NCBI GenBank assembly: GCA_017994195.1
Contig: JAGOLG010000009.1
Span: forward strand, 1-32,451
Source: Rhabdochlamydiaceae bacterium
Lineage (GTDB): Bacteria; Chlamydiota; Chlamydiia; Chlamydiales; Rhabdochlamydiaceae
Reading direction: 5' to 3'
Length of the DNA stretch: 32,451 bases
The translations under genes and the position numbers were made by a program. The notes beneath the pieces are model-generated. The model worked only from the letters and a program-made list of their open reading frames with translations, made no database searches and had not been told where the DNA came from. Shown here in pieces: positions 8,714 to 16,501 of the stretch. Numbering within the stretch: the stretch's first letter is position 1; each line of letters begins with the position of its first letter.

Positions 8714-9708
8714 AGGTGCTCTTCTTTAATGGCTCTTTGGAGGAGTTGTTTAACAGCGTCGCGGGGATTCATTTTGTTATAGAGAATTGAATAGACAGCT
8801 TCCGTGATGGGAATTTCTATTTTTGCTTCTTCAGCAAGCTGCATAGCGGATAGACAGGTATAAGCTCCTTCAACAACCATTCCTACTTTTTTCTGCGCCT
8901 CTTCGAGCGAATATCCTTCACCAATATATCTTCCAAATTTCGAATTGCGGCTGTGTTTAGAAAGACATGTCACGCAAAGATCGCCCAGTCCTGATAGTCC
9001 CCTTAAAGTTTCTGATTTGGCGCCTTTTGTGACAGAGAGTTTGCTCATTTCATGGAGGCCGCGTGTCATGAGAGCCGCTTTTGTATTATCCCCAAATCCT
9101 AGCCCATCTGCAATGCCGCAAGCAATTGCAATCGGGTTTTTCATCGCGCCTCCAAAACAGACGCCATTGATGTCACTGTTAGGATAAACGCGGAAATAAG
9201 GTGTTGAGAAAAGGTCATGGATTTTGAGCATGATTGCTGGATCATAAGCAGCCGCAACAATCGAAGTAGGTAATTTTTGCACGACTTCTTCAGCATGGCT
9301 AGGGCCGCTGAGCGCTCCCACTTGAGATCTTGCGCCGATTCCCATGACATCCAAGACGATTTCAGGAAGAAGCAGGCATGTGTTTTGCTCGATTCCTTTT
9401 GAGGTAATGACGATAGGGCTTTTTGTTCCGCCCATATCGACAATTTTTTGGAAAACAGGGCGGATGCCTTTGGTGGTGACTGATTCAATAATCACTTCTG
9501 CACCCGTGAGGGCTTCAGCAAAATCCGTTGTGAAGATCAAGTTGTTATCGGCAGGATATCCGGGAAGTTTGGGATGAACGCGTGTTTTTTGCATTTCTTT
9601 GATCTGCTTTTCATCCTGGCCCCACAAGATAACTGTGTGTCCTTTAGAGGCAAGAAGAGAAGCTAAACTAAATCCCCAGGAGCCAGCGCCAAAATAACCT
9701 ATTTTCAT
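8710..9708 (-). CDS. gpsA: glycerol-3-phosphate dehydrogenase [NAD(P)+]
   Basis: A 332-residue protein with the NAD-binding GAGSWGFSLASLLASKGH at the N-terminus, GALSGPSHAEEV near residue 137, the catalytic Lys in GAMKNPIAIACGIADGLGFGDNTKAAL near 190-215, and LSGLGDLCVTCLSKHSRN near 245-260. It reduces dihydroxyacetone phosphate to sn-glycerol-3-phosphate for phospholipid synthesis. The same gene lies next to a UDP-sugar pyrophosphorylase gene in C. trachomatis (CT714-CT715, from memory); here an fkbM gene has been inserted between them on the opposite strand. The 3' end overlaps nnr by 4 bp. Confidence 0.95.
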   Translation of the reverse strand: MKIGYFGAGSWGFSLASLLASKGHTVILWGQDEKQIKEMQKTRVHPKLPGYPADNNLIFTTDFAEALTGAEVIIESVTTKGIRPVFQKIVDMGGTKSPIVITSKGIEQNTCLLLPEIVLDVMGIGARSQVGALSGPSHAEEVVQKLPTSIVAAAYDPAIMLKIHDLFSTPYFRVYPNSDINGVCFGGAMKNPIAIACGIADGLGFGDNTKAALMTRGLHEMSKLSVTKGAKSETLRGLSGLGDLCVTCLSKHSRNSKFGRYIGEGYSLEEAQKKVGMVVEGAYTCLSAMQLAEEAKIEIPITEAVYSILYNKMNPRDAVKQLLQRAIKEEHL

Positions 9709-9786
9709 ATCTACCTTTCCTCAAATGATCATAGCATGAGTTTAATCAATAGTGCTAGTGCTCTGTCGTCTTTTAAAATAACATTC

Positions 9787-9835
9787 TTGCTCTCCCTGTT
9801 GACTCTTGTTATAGTTCTTTTTCTCAAATATGGAG
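9787..9835 (+). promoter_or_regulatory. sigma70-type promoter and RBS for the fkbM gene
   Basis: A -35-like TTGCTC at 9787-9792 and a -10-like TATAGT at 9810-9815 are separated by exactly 17 bp, in the gap between divergent gpsA and the methyltransferase. GGAG at 9832-9835 lies 10 bp before the ATG at 9846. Read by eye only. Confidence 0.5.
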
Positions 9836-9845
9836 TGGTTTTGTT

Positions 9846-10775
9846 ATGAAAAAGATGTTTTATGCAATTTTTGTATGTCTGTTTATCACGACAAGTATCT
9901 TCACCTTCAAATATTTCTCAAGGCACACTTCAAAGCATAAACAAAAGAGTTCTATATCTGCTCAGCAAGTTAATATGATACTGCCGGCAAACATGGCTTT
10001 TGATGCTGTCCAGGGACAGCATCGCGACAAGATTATTGAATCCATCAAATATTTTCCACAGACTGATTATCAACTTTTTTCTGTTCCCAAGAATGGATAT
10101 TTTTACCTGGATGATGTGGATGATATGATTAAAGGTGTTCTTAAAAAAGGGCATACTTGGGAATCTCACATTCAAAAAACTCTGCAAAAATTTGCGCGCC
10201 CGAGAACAACTGTATTGGATGTCGGGGCTCATATAGGAACACATACGATGGCGCTCGCACAAGCTGTCGGTGCAGATGGTAAGGTTATAGCTTTTGAGCC
10301 GCAACCAAAGATCTTTAGAGAGTTGTTTATGAACATGAATATTAACAACTTGAAAAACGTTATTTTTTATTGGGCAGGAGTAGGCGCCACGGAAGGACAA
10401 ATAGAACTCAGTCCCTTGGTTTCAAGCAATGAAGGAGGAACTCCTTTAGGCGGAGGCACAGGACAGTTTGTACAACTCTTAACGATTGATTCATTACATT
10501 TAAAAAATGTGTCACTTATAAAAATGGATGTTGAGGGAATGGAAGATCAGGCATTGGCTGGAGCAAAAGAAACAATTTTAACCAATCGTCCAGTCATTAT
10601 TATTGAAATCCAAGGCGGGAATGAATTCGGAAGCGCTCCACAAGAAATTCGTCGGAAAATCATGCACACTCTCGACACGCTTGAAAGTTTGGGGTATTGT
10701 GTGACGCAATTATTTACTCATGATTGGCTGGCTATCCCAAAAGAAAACCTCATGACTGCTGCAAGTGCTATCTGA
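9846..10775 (+). CDS. membrane-anchored FkbM-family SAM-dependent methyltransferase
   Basis: A 309-residue protein. Residues about 5-24 (FYAIFVCLFITTSIFTFKYF) form a signal anchor, so the enzyme is probably tethered to the inner membrane or exported. The FkbM domain starts near residue 120: motif I VLDVGAHIGTHTMALAQ, IAFEPQPKIFRELFMNMNINN, then LIKMDVEGMEDQALAGAKETI and IIIEIQ. FkbM enzymes O-methylate sugars and polyketides. With glycosyltransferases and sugar-nucleotide enzymes nearby, a glycan substrate is the simplest guess. It is a single gene with its own promoter and overlaps the converging pyrophosphorylase gene by 8 bp. Confidence 0.82.
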   Translation: MKKMFYAIFVCLFITTSIFTFKYFSRHTSKHKQKSSISAQQVNMILPANMAFDAVQGQHRDKIIESIKYFPQTDYQLFSVPKNGYFYLDDVDDMIKGVLKKGHTWESHIQKTLQKFARPRTTVLDVGAHIGTHTMALAQAVGADGKVIAFEPQPKIFRELFMNMNINNLKNVIFYWAGVGATEGQIELSPLVSSNEGGTPLGGGTGQFVQLLTIDSLHLKNVSLIKMDVEGMEDQALAGAKETILTNRPVIIIEIQGGNEFGSAPQEIRRKIMHTLDTLESLGYCVTQLFTHDWLAIPKENLMTAASAI

Positions 10776-11901
10776 TCAGCCTCTTTAAAGCTGCTTGAAC
10801 GGTAGCTAAACTTTTATCGCCGGTTGCATTTTTCAAAGGGGCATAAACATCTTCTCTAGGATAGAGAAGAAGGTTTGTTTTGTGAGAGTGGACAAGCATG
10901 TCAAAAATAAAACGCTCGAACTTCCAGATCCATTTTTGTGAAACAGTATCGAGCTTGCGGGCCAGATGCCACGGAAACTCTTCTTTTGAAACCCTTTCTG
11001 CAAAAGAGAGGTTTAGTGCAAAAAGTCCAATATGAGCAAGGCACGTTTTTTTGGGCATATTAGCAGGAAGCTCTGAATATTCTCTGACTTCAATGCGGTT
11101 ACTTTTTTGAACCATGATTCCCACTTTTTCTTCTTCATTCTGGCGTGTAATGACTTTGACAGTGACATCTGCCAAGTGGGCAGCATGGTATCCGATTAAA
11201 ACCGGATCGACAGGATCTGCTAAAGGATTATCAATGGGCACAATGGTAATTTCTTCAATGCCTGCTTTTTTCCAGTTGTTCAATAGTCCACGTTCTTGAA
11301 GTAAATGAAGTGCATAACCATTGCCGTCAGGACCGGTGGCTAGCTTGCCATCTTCTCGTAGAATCCAGTTTCCTAGGTCATCTAAAAAAGGCGCCTCATT
11401 TTGGATGACAAGAGTTGTAAATGAGTCGAAGTTTTTTTCTCTGATGAACTGAGCGATCTGCGCGTGGTTTTCTTTCGATGTGATCACGGCGCAGGGGATG
11501 TTGGTTTGATGAAATACCCGGGCAAGATCAATTTTTTCTAAATGAAGTTCTAGGAGTGTTTTTTGTCCATCTGGAGTGATAGGGACAAGCGCTTTGGGTA
11601 CAGAAAGACCCAGGCGGCTTCCTTGTCCTCCTGCAAGAATAAGACAGCCAACTTTTCCTTGGGTAAGCCGCTCTATTCCAAGAGGAGTCCAAGCATCCGA
11701 TGCAAGAGGTGCTTCATAAATAGGCTGGAAATCTTCATTCATGCGAGAGGCGCTGAGACTTTTTTGCTGACTCTTGAGTAAATCAGGTGATAAAAGATCT
11801 AAAAACTGTTTTTGTTCGCTTTCACTCAGGCTGTCTAGTTTGGTGGAGAGATGCAACTGCTTCATCTCTTTAAGGCGGTCTATGATTTTGTCTTTTAACA
11901 T
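10768..11901 (-). CDS. UDP-sugar pyrophosphorylase, AGX-1/UDPGP family
   Basis: A 377-residue nucleotidyltransferase of the eukaryote-type UDPGP superfamily. The signature is CLILAGGQGSRLGLSVPKALVPI around residue 80, followed by ITSKENHAQIAQFI, the substrate loop PDGNGYALHLL near 200 and VPIDNPLADPVDPVLIGYH near 228, where Asp binds the catalytic metal. Relatives convert a sugar-1-phosphate (GlcNAc-1-P, GalNAc-1-P or Glc-1-P) and UTP to the UDP-sugar. Chlamydiae carry an AGX-1-like gene (CT715) close to gpsA, as here. Which sugar is used cannot be read from sequence. It overlaps the downstream glycosyltransferase gene's stop by 7 bp. Confidence 0.85.
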   Translation of the reverse strand: MLKDKIIDRLKEMKQLHLSTKLDSLSESEQKQFLDLLSPDLLKSQQKSLSASRMNEDFQPIYEAPLASDAWTPLGIERLTQGKVGCLILAGGQGSRLGLSVPKALVPITPDGQKTLLELHLEKIDLARVFHQTNIPCAVITSKENHAQIAQFIREKNFDSFTTLVIQNEAPFLDDLGNWILREDGKLATGPDGNGYALHLLQERGLLNNWKKAGIEEITIVPIDNPLADPVDPVLIGYHAAHLADVTVKVITRQNEEEKVGIMVQKSNRIEVREYSELPANMPKKTCLAHIGLFALNLSFAERVSKEEFPWHLARKLDTVSQKWIWKFERFIFDMLVHSHKTNLLLYPREDVYAPLKNATGDKSLATVQAALKRLIR

Positions 11902-12752
11902 AGCGCTGCCCTCACAGCTTCAGGAGTTATAAGAGCTGCATTTTTTAAATCAGGACTAATGACAGGGGTGTGAAGTAGCAAAGGGTTAGGCGAAGGGACA
12001 TTTTGTTTTAAAATACCGTGATTGGGATCGGCCCAAAGAGAGACAACTTTTAATGGAAAAGGGGTGTTCAAAAAGTACGTGAGACCAAGCACGCCGGAGT
12101 CAGGAGCAATCAGATGGGAGCATCGATTTTTAATGATTGAAAGAATTTCTAGCGGAGATGTCTCGCCTCGAAGATCGTGAATTTTCGGATGTTTGAATAT
12201 CGGCTCTTTCTTAAGACCGAAAAGAATAATCGGAGCTTCAAGCGAGGAGAAAAGCTCTTGCCAGCTTTCTGCGGGCCAGTTTCTTTCAAAATAATAGTTG
12301 GTTTCACAGTTGACATGCGCACCTATACATCCCTCAGGAAGATTAAAACGCGAGCAAAGATCATCCCAAGCTCGATTCCACTCCATTTTAGGAACCAGTG
12401 TTCCTCGCTGCCAAGCAACCCAATGAGATGGATCTGCATTTTCTATCACTAAATCATAAGAGTCATGAGAACCTGAGATAGGTGCTCCCCTTTTCATAGA
12501 AGGATCAACAATTACATCAACACCTTGCAGCAGCTGAAAAGGCTCCTCAAGATCTGTGCGCGTAAGAAATGTGATTTTAGCATCGGGGATGAAAGTTTTG
12601 ATGCGGTGCACAATGGCATAGAGGCCAAGCGCAATATCTCCCATACCGCGATTCCAAGGGATCAAAATGGTTTTATGCCCTTTTTTCGCAGCTTTTTTCA
12701 GAATGCTATCAAGGGGATTAGGCCCCCATTTTTTCCATAATTTCTTAAGCAT
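11895..12752 (-). CDS. GT9-like (heptosyltransferase-family) glycosyltransferase
   Basis: About 285 residues in a GT-B fold, related to but shorter than WaaF. Visible elements are TILIPWNRGMGDIALGLYAI near the N-terminus, the donor-side SPLEILSIIKNRCSHLIAPDSGVLGLTYFLNT (the acidic loop before a GSG/DSG turn typical of GT9) and VVSLWADPNHG. I start it at the ATG at 12752 (MLKKLWKK), which overlaps the upstream waaF-like gene by 8 bp. A longer frame from 12806 would overlap it by 62 bp and adds only basic, low-complexity sequence. It probably transfers a heptose or other sugar to lipid A-core. Acceptor and donor are unknown. Confidence 0.7.
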   Translation of the reverse strand: MLKKLWKKWGPNPLDSILKKAAKKGHKTILIPWNRGMGDIALGLYAIVHRIKTFIPDAKITFLTRTDLEEPFQLLQGVDVIVDPSMKRGAPISGSHDSYDLVIENADPSHWVAWQRGTLVPKMEWNRAWDDLCSRFNLPEGCIGAHVNCETNYYFERNWPAESWQELFSSLEAPIILFGLKKEPIFKHPKIHDLRGETSPLEILSIIKNRCSHLIAPDSGVLGLTYFLNTPFPLKVVSLWADPNHGILKQNVPSPNPLLLHTPVISPDLKNAALITPEAVRAALC

Positions 12753-13848
12753 CTTTAAACTCTTTGAGCGTCCGCAGGATTTCAGCATAGACTTCATCCG
12801 TTTCAATTTTCTTCATACACCGAAAATCGATGGGACATTCGCGACGATAGCAGGGAGAACATGAAACATGTTTATTAATCACCGTTCCAGATTGATAAGG
12901 GCCAGTAGCCGTCTCATTTGTCGATCCAAAAAGAGCAACGAGCGGAGTGTCAACTGCTGCAGCAATATGCATGGGTCCGCTATCATTTGTGAGCAGCACT
13001 TTACAGAGCTTAATAAGAGCTGCTAGTTCTCTCAGTGATGTGAGACCTGCCAAATTGATGACAGGAGAGGGAAGATCTTGGCAGATTTCCTTTACAAGCG
13101 GCATCGAAGCCTGATCGCCAAAATAGATAATTTTGACATGTTCTAGCTTAAGCAGCCTCTTTGTGACTTCTCTAAAACGCTCAGGCAGCCAGCATTTTGC
13201 AGAACCGTAAGCGGCTCCAGGATTAATTCCTATGAGGGCATGCTCAGGCGTAATACCCAATTGTTTTAATAGCGTTCTAGCATCGGAGAGTTCTTTCTCC
13301 GTTAAATAAATACGAGGTTTCGATTGAGAAAGAGAAATCCCTAATGGATTTAAGAGCATCTTATAGGTTTCGACCAGATGTTGTTCATGAACATTTTTCG
13401 GAAGGGGGATTTTATCTGTTAAAAGAATACCGCGTCCGTTTCCTTTGTAGCCTAAGCGCCGTTTAACTTTTCCAAGCCAGAACCACCAGGCAGAAGAAAA
13501 CGAATGCGTTAAAAGAATTCCTAGATCGTATTTGCCTCTTTTCAATTTCTCAATGATATCTTTTTTATCGCTCCTTCGTCCAAATCGATTAGTTTTACTA
13601 AAGCAAAAAAGTTCATCGATATCTTGATCTTCGCGTAAGAGATCTGAAATAGGAGTTCTGCACATCGCAGTGATATGAGCTTTAGGATAAGCCTTTCTCA
13701 AATCACTGAGCACGGGTGTAGCCATAACCAGATCTCCGATCCAATTGGGCATCCGTACAATAATTTTTTCAGGTTGGTAGTTTTCCAAAGGTTCCATGTA
13801 CAGCATCCAGGATATCAGGCCGTCATTAATAGGCGCAATAAGAGTCAT
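12745..13848 (-). CDS. waaF: ADP-heptose:LPS heptosyltransferase II-like (GT9)
   Basis: A 367-residue GT9 enzyme. The N-terminal MPNWIGDLVMATPVLSDLRKAYP matches the WaaF/WaaC acceptor-side motif. The donor site has IGINPGAAYGSAKCWLPERF near 210 and LTNDSGPMHIAAAVDTPLVALFGSTNE near 292. The late CSPCYRRECPIDFRCM Cys motif is characteristic of WaaF. It would add an inner-core sugar to LPS at the cytoplasmic face of the inner membrane. The start is uncertain: ATGs at 13848, 13806 and 13797 all precede the conserved core and none has a strong RBS. It leads a minus-strand run with the GT9-like gene and the pyrophosphorylase. Confidence 0.85.
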   Translation of the reverse strand: MTLIAPINDGLISWMLYMEPLENYQPEKIIVRMPNWIGDLVMATPVLSDLRKAYPKAHITAMCRTPISDLLREDQDIDELFCFSKTNRFGRRSDKKDIIEKLKRGKYDLGILLTHSFSSAWWFWLGKVKRRLGYKGNGRGILLTDKIPLPKNVHEQHLVETYKMLLNPLGISLSQSKPRIYLTEKELSDARTLLKQLGITPEHALIGINPGAAYGSAKCWLPERFREVTKRLLKLEHVKIIYFGDQASMPLVKEICQDLPSPVINLAGLTSLRELAALIKLCKVLLTNDSGPMHIAAAVDTPLVALFGSTNETATGPYQSGTVINKHVSCSPCYRRECPIDFRCMKKIETDEVYAEILRTLKEFKDA

Positions 13849-13892
13849 TCATTGCTTAAAAATGTTAAGACCTCTATCCTAGACTCTTCTTT

Positions 13893-13965
<73 letters not shown>

Positions 13966-13973
13966 ATAAATTT

Positions 13974-14027
13974 CGAAGAAATTTTTTGCCGGAAAAGGAG
14001 CCACACAACGTGGCTCCTGTCTGGAAT
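13974..14027 (+). repeat. hairpin repeat, copy 1 (after tRNA-Phe)
   Basis: About 54 bp running from CGAAGAAATTTTTTGCCGG to GTCTGGAATC. Its core is a perfect 9-bp stem with a 5-nt loop (AGGAGCCAC / GTGGCTCCT, 13996-14018), which may end tRNA transcription although no long T-run follows. A diverged second copy lies at 16419-16471. In copy 2 the stem arms have changed together (AAAACCAC / GTGGCTTTT), so the hairpin shape is partly kept. Confidence 0.65.
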
Positions 14028-14097
14028 CGAAGTGAAGCGCACTTGTGCGCGAACCGGCTTTCTGACGAGAGACACCGCAGGTGCGATCGATTGAAAG

Positions 14098-14114
14098 GAT
14101 TCCAGTTACCGGCA
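14098..14114 (+). repeat. degraded duplicate of the tRNA-Phe 3' end (possible att remnant)
   Basis: GATTCCAGTTACCGGCA here matches GATTCCAGTTCCGGCCA at 13949-13965, the T-arm and acceptor end of tRNA-Phe, with one inserted and one missing base. Direct duplication of a tRNA 3' end 150 bp downstream is the usual trace of site-specific integration into tRNA genes. No integrase for it is present. Confidence 0.45.
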
Positions 14115-14389
14115 AAAAAAATCTATTCGGATTGAAATGTCTTTGTACAATGGTTTTCCTGAGAAGCTATAGTTGGTTTTTAACTGAAAATGCCGTAATA
14201 TCGTCGCAGTTGCCGATTTCCTGACCTTTAAATCAAGCACCCTCGATCATGGATATTTTCCAACACTATCGTGACTGTACCCGTCACTTCTCAGCATAAT
14301 CAAGCTTGTGAAGGCATTGAGAAAGTCTTCTAAAGAATTACTTCTATTTTAGACTATGCCATTTTTTTTACCCCCTGATTCTTAAGATA

Positions 14390-14441
14390 TTGTGTAAAAT
14401 TATCGCAAGCAGGTATAAATGGGTATAAATTGGTATAAAAG
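14390..14441 (+). promoter_or_regulatory. promoter with three tandem 10-bp GGTATAAA repeats before the ATPase gene
   Basis: GGTATAAATG, GGTATAAATT and GGTATAAAAG follow one another without a gap at 14412-14441 and end at the ATG at 14442. A -35-like TTGTGT at 14390-14395 lies 18 bp before the first TATAAA (14414-14419), so the first repeat can serve as the -10 box. There is no Shine-Dalgarno; transcripts starting from the second or third repeat would be almost leaderless. Confidence 0.5.
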
Positions 14442-15659
14442 ATGGACAAAGTAAGCAATCCATTTTCTCCAGGAGCCGGTTCCCGACCTCATGAACTTGT
14501 AGGTCGCAGTCCAGTGCTTGAACAAGCGCGGGTCTTGCTTGCGCGGGTAAAACAAAAAAGACCTGAAAAAAGCTTGTTACTTACAGGGCTCCGCGGGGTA
14601 GGCAAAACTGTACTGCTAAATGAGATTAAGCGGTCAGCAGAAGAGGCCGGATATCAAACAATCCTGATTGAAGCTCATGAAAATAAATCCTTAGGTTGCA
14701 TGCTCGTTCCCTACTTAAGGAGTGTTCTTTTTTCTTTGGATCGGATTGCTGGAACCAGTGATAAAATTAGGCGTGGCTGGGCTGTTTTCAAAAGTTTTTT
14801 GAGTTCTTTAAAAATTACAGTAGATGATGTTACTTATGGGGTGGAGATTAGTCCAGAAAGAGGAACAGCTGATAGCGGAGACTTAGAAATTGATTTACCC
14901 AATCTTTTTGTGGCTATTGGAGAGGCTGCTGAAGACAGAAAGAGAGGCGTTGCTGTTCTAATTGACGAAATTCAATATCTGGAGGAGAAAGAATTGGGTG
15001 CGTTAATTATGGCCATGCATAAAATTCAACAGAATCAGCTTCCTATCGTACTTCTGGGGGCTGGTTTGCCAATACTTCCTGAATTAGCTGGGGATTCAAA
15101 ATCGTATGCTGAGCGGCTTTTCGATTTTCCATCTATTGGAGAGTTGTCTGAAGAAGATGCTATGCGTGCTTTGCAGGAACCGACACAGAGCATGGGGATT
15201 ATTTTTGAAAACCTCGCGCTGAAGGAAATATTCTCTTTAACAAAAGGTTATCCATACTTTCTTCAAGAATGGGGATATCAGATTTGGAATCTAGCTGTAG
15301 AAAAGACAATCAGTTTGCAGACTGTTCATGAGGCTACTGCTCTGGCTATTCAACGTCTTGACAGTAGTTTTTTCAGAGTCCGTTTTGATCGTCTTACCAT
15401 GGGAGAAAAGAAATTTTTACGAATAATGGCCCAGCTTGGTCCAGGTCCTCATCGAACGGCGGATGTTGCAGAGGCATTAGGTATCAAGATAGCAAGTCTC
15501 GGTCCAAGAAGAGCTAAACTTATAAAAAAAGGGATGATCTACAGTCCATCACATGGAGACATGGCATTTACTGTTCCTCTGTTTGATCAATTCATGATAC
15601 GGGCGATGCCAGAGTCAAAACTGCCACATGGTAATTCTCTGCTTCTAAAAATGCCGTAA
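14442..15659 (+). CDS. solitary AAA/STAND-like ATP-binding protein with C-terminal winged helix
   Basis: A 405-residue P-loop ATPase of the archaeal-ATPase/Orc1-Cdc6-like (COG1672-type) group. The N-terminal NPFSPGAGSRPHELVGR precedes Walker A GLRGVGKT (residues 49-56); Walker B is LIDEI (about 173-177) followed by QYLEE. A lid region with PTQSMGI and GYPYFLQEWGYQIW is typical of the group. Residues about 330-395 (MGEKKFLRIMAQLGPGPHRTADVAEALG) look like a winged helix. Such genes occur as lone accessory genes and their physiological role is unclear; nucleic-acid or signal-dependent switching is plausible. It sits alone between tRNA-Phe and a broken antitoxin gene, which points to horizontal acquisition. 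Confidence 0.78.
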   Translation: MDKVSNPFSPGAGSRPHELVGRSPVLEQARVLLARVKQKRPEKSLLLTGLRGVGKTVLLNEIKRSAEEAGYQTILIEAHENKSLGCMLVPYLRSVLFSLDRIAGTSDKIRRGWAVFKSFLSSLKITVDDVTYGVEISPERGTADSGDLEIDLPNLFVAIGEAAEDRKRGVAVLIDEIQYLEEKELGALIMAMHKIQQNQLPIVLLGAGLPILPELAGDSKSYAERLFDFPSIGELSEEDAMRALQEPTQSMGIIFENLALKEIFSLTKGYPYFLQEWGYQIWNLAVEKTISLQTVHEATALAIQRLDSSFFRVRFDRLTMGEKKFLRIMAQLGPGPHRTADVAEALGIKIASLGPRRAKLIKKGMIYSPSHGDMAFTVPLFDQFMIRAMPESKLPHGNSLLLKMP

Positions 15660-15828
15660 ATCCAATTCGAACGAGTCGATGAAGATCAATATCGACAGCC
15701 TCTCGACTACTCAAATTCAAGAAGTTCGTTGGAACAAATACAGCGCCGTATCCACTGGTATTTATCATCTTAAATATCCGATAATCAATATTTTTTTTGA
15801 TTACTCTTAATATAAGAAATATCAGCAT
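15660..15828 (-). pseudogene. truncated AbiEi/DUF6088-type antitoxin (N-terminal stump)
   Basis: The minus-strand frame opening at 15828 includes GAVFVPTNFLNLSSREAV followed by DIDLHRLVRIGF. This fits the winged-helix start of AbiEi/DUF6088 antitoxins (pattern vFtpkDFldlgSReaVdxaLxRLVxxG). The homology ends after RLVRIGF, about 50 residues in, exactly where the ATPase gene ends; the remaining frame only reads antisense of the ATPase. The expected GLYDYP motif, the C-terminal domain and any AbiEii-like nucleotidyltransferase toxin are missing. I therefore call it a fragment. The similarity is recognised by eye. Confidence 0.5.
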
Positions 15829-16008
15829 GCTTTTCTTACAATATGCAATAACACCACGCTATGTTCTCCATCTAACTTTTTGGGTGAATATTACCGTAAT
15901 ACAGCCGGGGGAAGCTCGCTAGCAAGCAAACAGAATTTCAGGACGGGACGTCCAAGCCGCCCGACAGCAAGGTTTCCGTCTGCCGGCCATTACACTTTTT
16001 GGGCAACG

Positions 16009-16046
16009 AACCCGGAAGTTCTTGGCTTCCGGGAAACTTCCGGGTT
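16009..16046. terminator. strong inverted repeat, possible terminator
   Basis: AACCCGGAAGT (16009-16019) and ACTTCCGGGTT (16036-16046) form a perfect 11-bp stem. The TTCCGGG core is repeated inside the loop and once more at 16051-16057, so alternative pairings exist. ATTTT follows on the plus strand. It could end ATPase transcription, but lies 350 bp beyond it. Confidence 0.4.
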
Positions 16047-16076
16047 ATTTTCCGGGTAGTAATTCATTAGTTGGGC

Positions 16077-16283
16077 TCATTTAGCTATATCCGTTGACAC
16101 TTTCTCTATAGCATTTATGTAGTCTTTTTCAAGTGTATCAAGATCGTTCATCAGTTCCCAAAGATCTTGTTTGATCCCCTTAGATTGCCAGTGGCAATCT
16201 ATAAGAAGTAGTGAACCACTGATATCGAAAGTGCTTAAGAGGCTTGCCGAGTAGTCAAGATGATATTGGGAAGAATGTTCCAT
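16077..16283 (-). CDS. small hypothetical protein (68 aa)
   Basis: An unrecognised acidic ORF starting MEHSSQYHLDYSASLL and ending in a probable helix (DLWELMNDLDTLEKDYINAIEKV). TTAGG lies about 8 bp before the ATG. There are no cysteines in a motif, no signal peptide and no known domain. It lies in the accessory segment among repeats, so it may be a real short gene or a chance frame. Confidence 0.35.
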   Translation of the reverse strand: MEHSSQYHLDYSASLLSTFDISGSLLLIDCHWQSKGIKQDLWELMNDLDTLEKDYINAIEKVSTDIAK

Positions 16284-16418
16284 ACAAGTACCTAATTTTG
16301 AGTTCTATGATCTAAATGTAACCGGCTCATAGTAAAATATCACAACTATTTTTTTTAATTCATTTTTTTGGTAAAAATCAATTTAATTCAAGCTGACTGG
16401 CCCGTAAGGGTTTTGGTT

Positions 16419-16471
16419 CGAGAAATTTTTTGCTGGAAAGAAAACCACATTGTGGCTTTTGTCTGGATCAG
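16419..16471 (+). repeat. hairpin repeat, copy 2 (before the PPTase gene)
   Basis: A diverged copy of 13974-14027, alignable over about 50 bp. CGAGAAATTTTTTGCTGGAA matches copy 1 with few changes, followed by an ACCACA-T-TGTGG core and TTTGTCTGGATC. The pair brackets the 2.4-kb accessory segment. A weak promoter-like pair, TTGTCT (16459-16464) and TAAACA (16481-16486) with a 16-bp spacer, starts in its end and could drive the PPTase-NRPS operon. Confidence 0.6.
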
Positions 16472-16501
16472 ATGCTTGGATAAACAAGAAAAGCAGTTAT
16501 C

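Larger units (their letters stand above)
13966..14441. other. 476-bp non-coding junction between tRNA-Phe and the AAA ATPase gene
   Basis: No credible gene. It contains hairpin repeat copy 1 (13974-14027), a GCGCAC/GTGCGC inverted pair (14037-14050), a degraded copy of the tRNA 3' end (14098-14114), the 12-mer AAAATGCCGTAA (14187-14198) that recurs at the end of the ATPase gene, and a promoter plus repeats just before the ATPase start. The patchwork looks like scars of integration next to a tRNA. Confidence 0.6.

Noticed and set aside
16077-16283. Calling the 68-aa ORF a toxin or antitoxin because of its accessory surroundings
   Set aside because: No recognisable motif and no partner gene; kept only as a low-confidence hypothetical.
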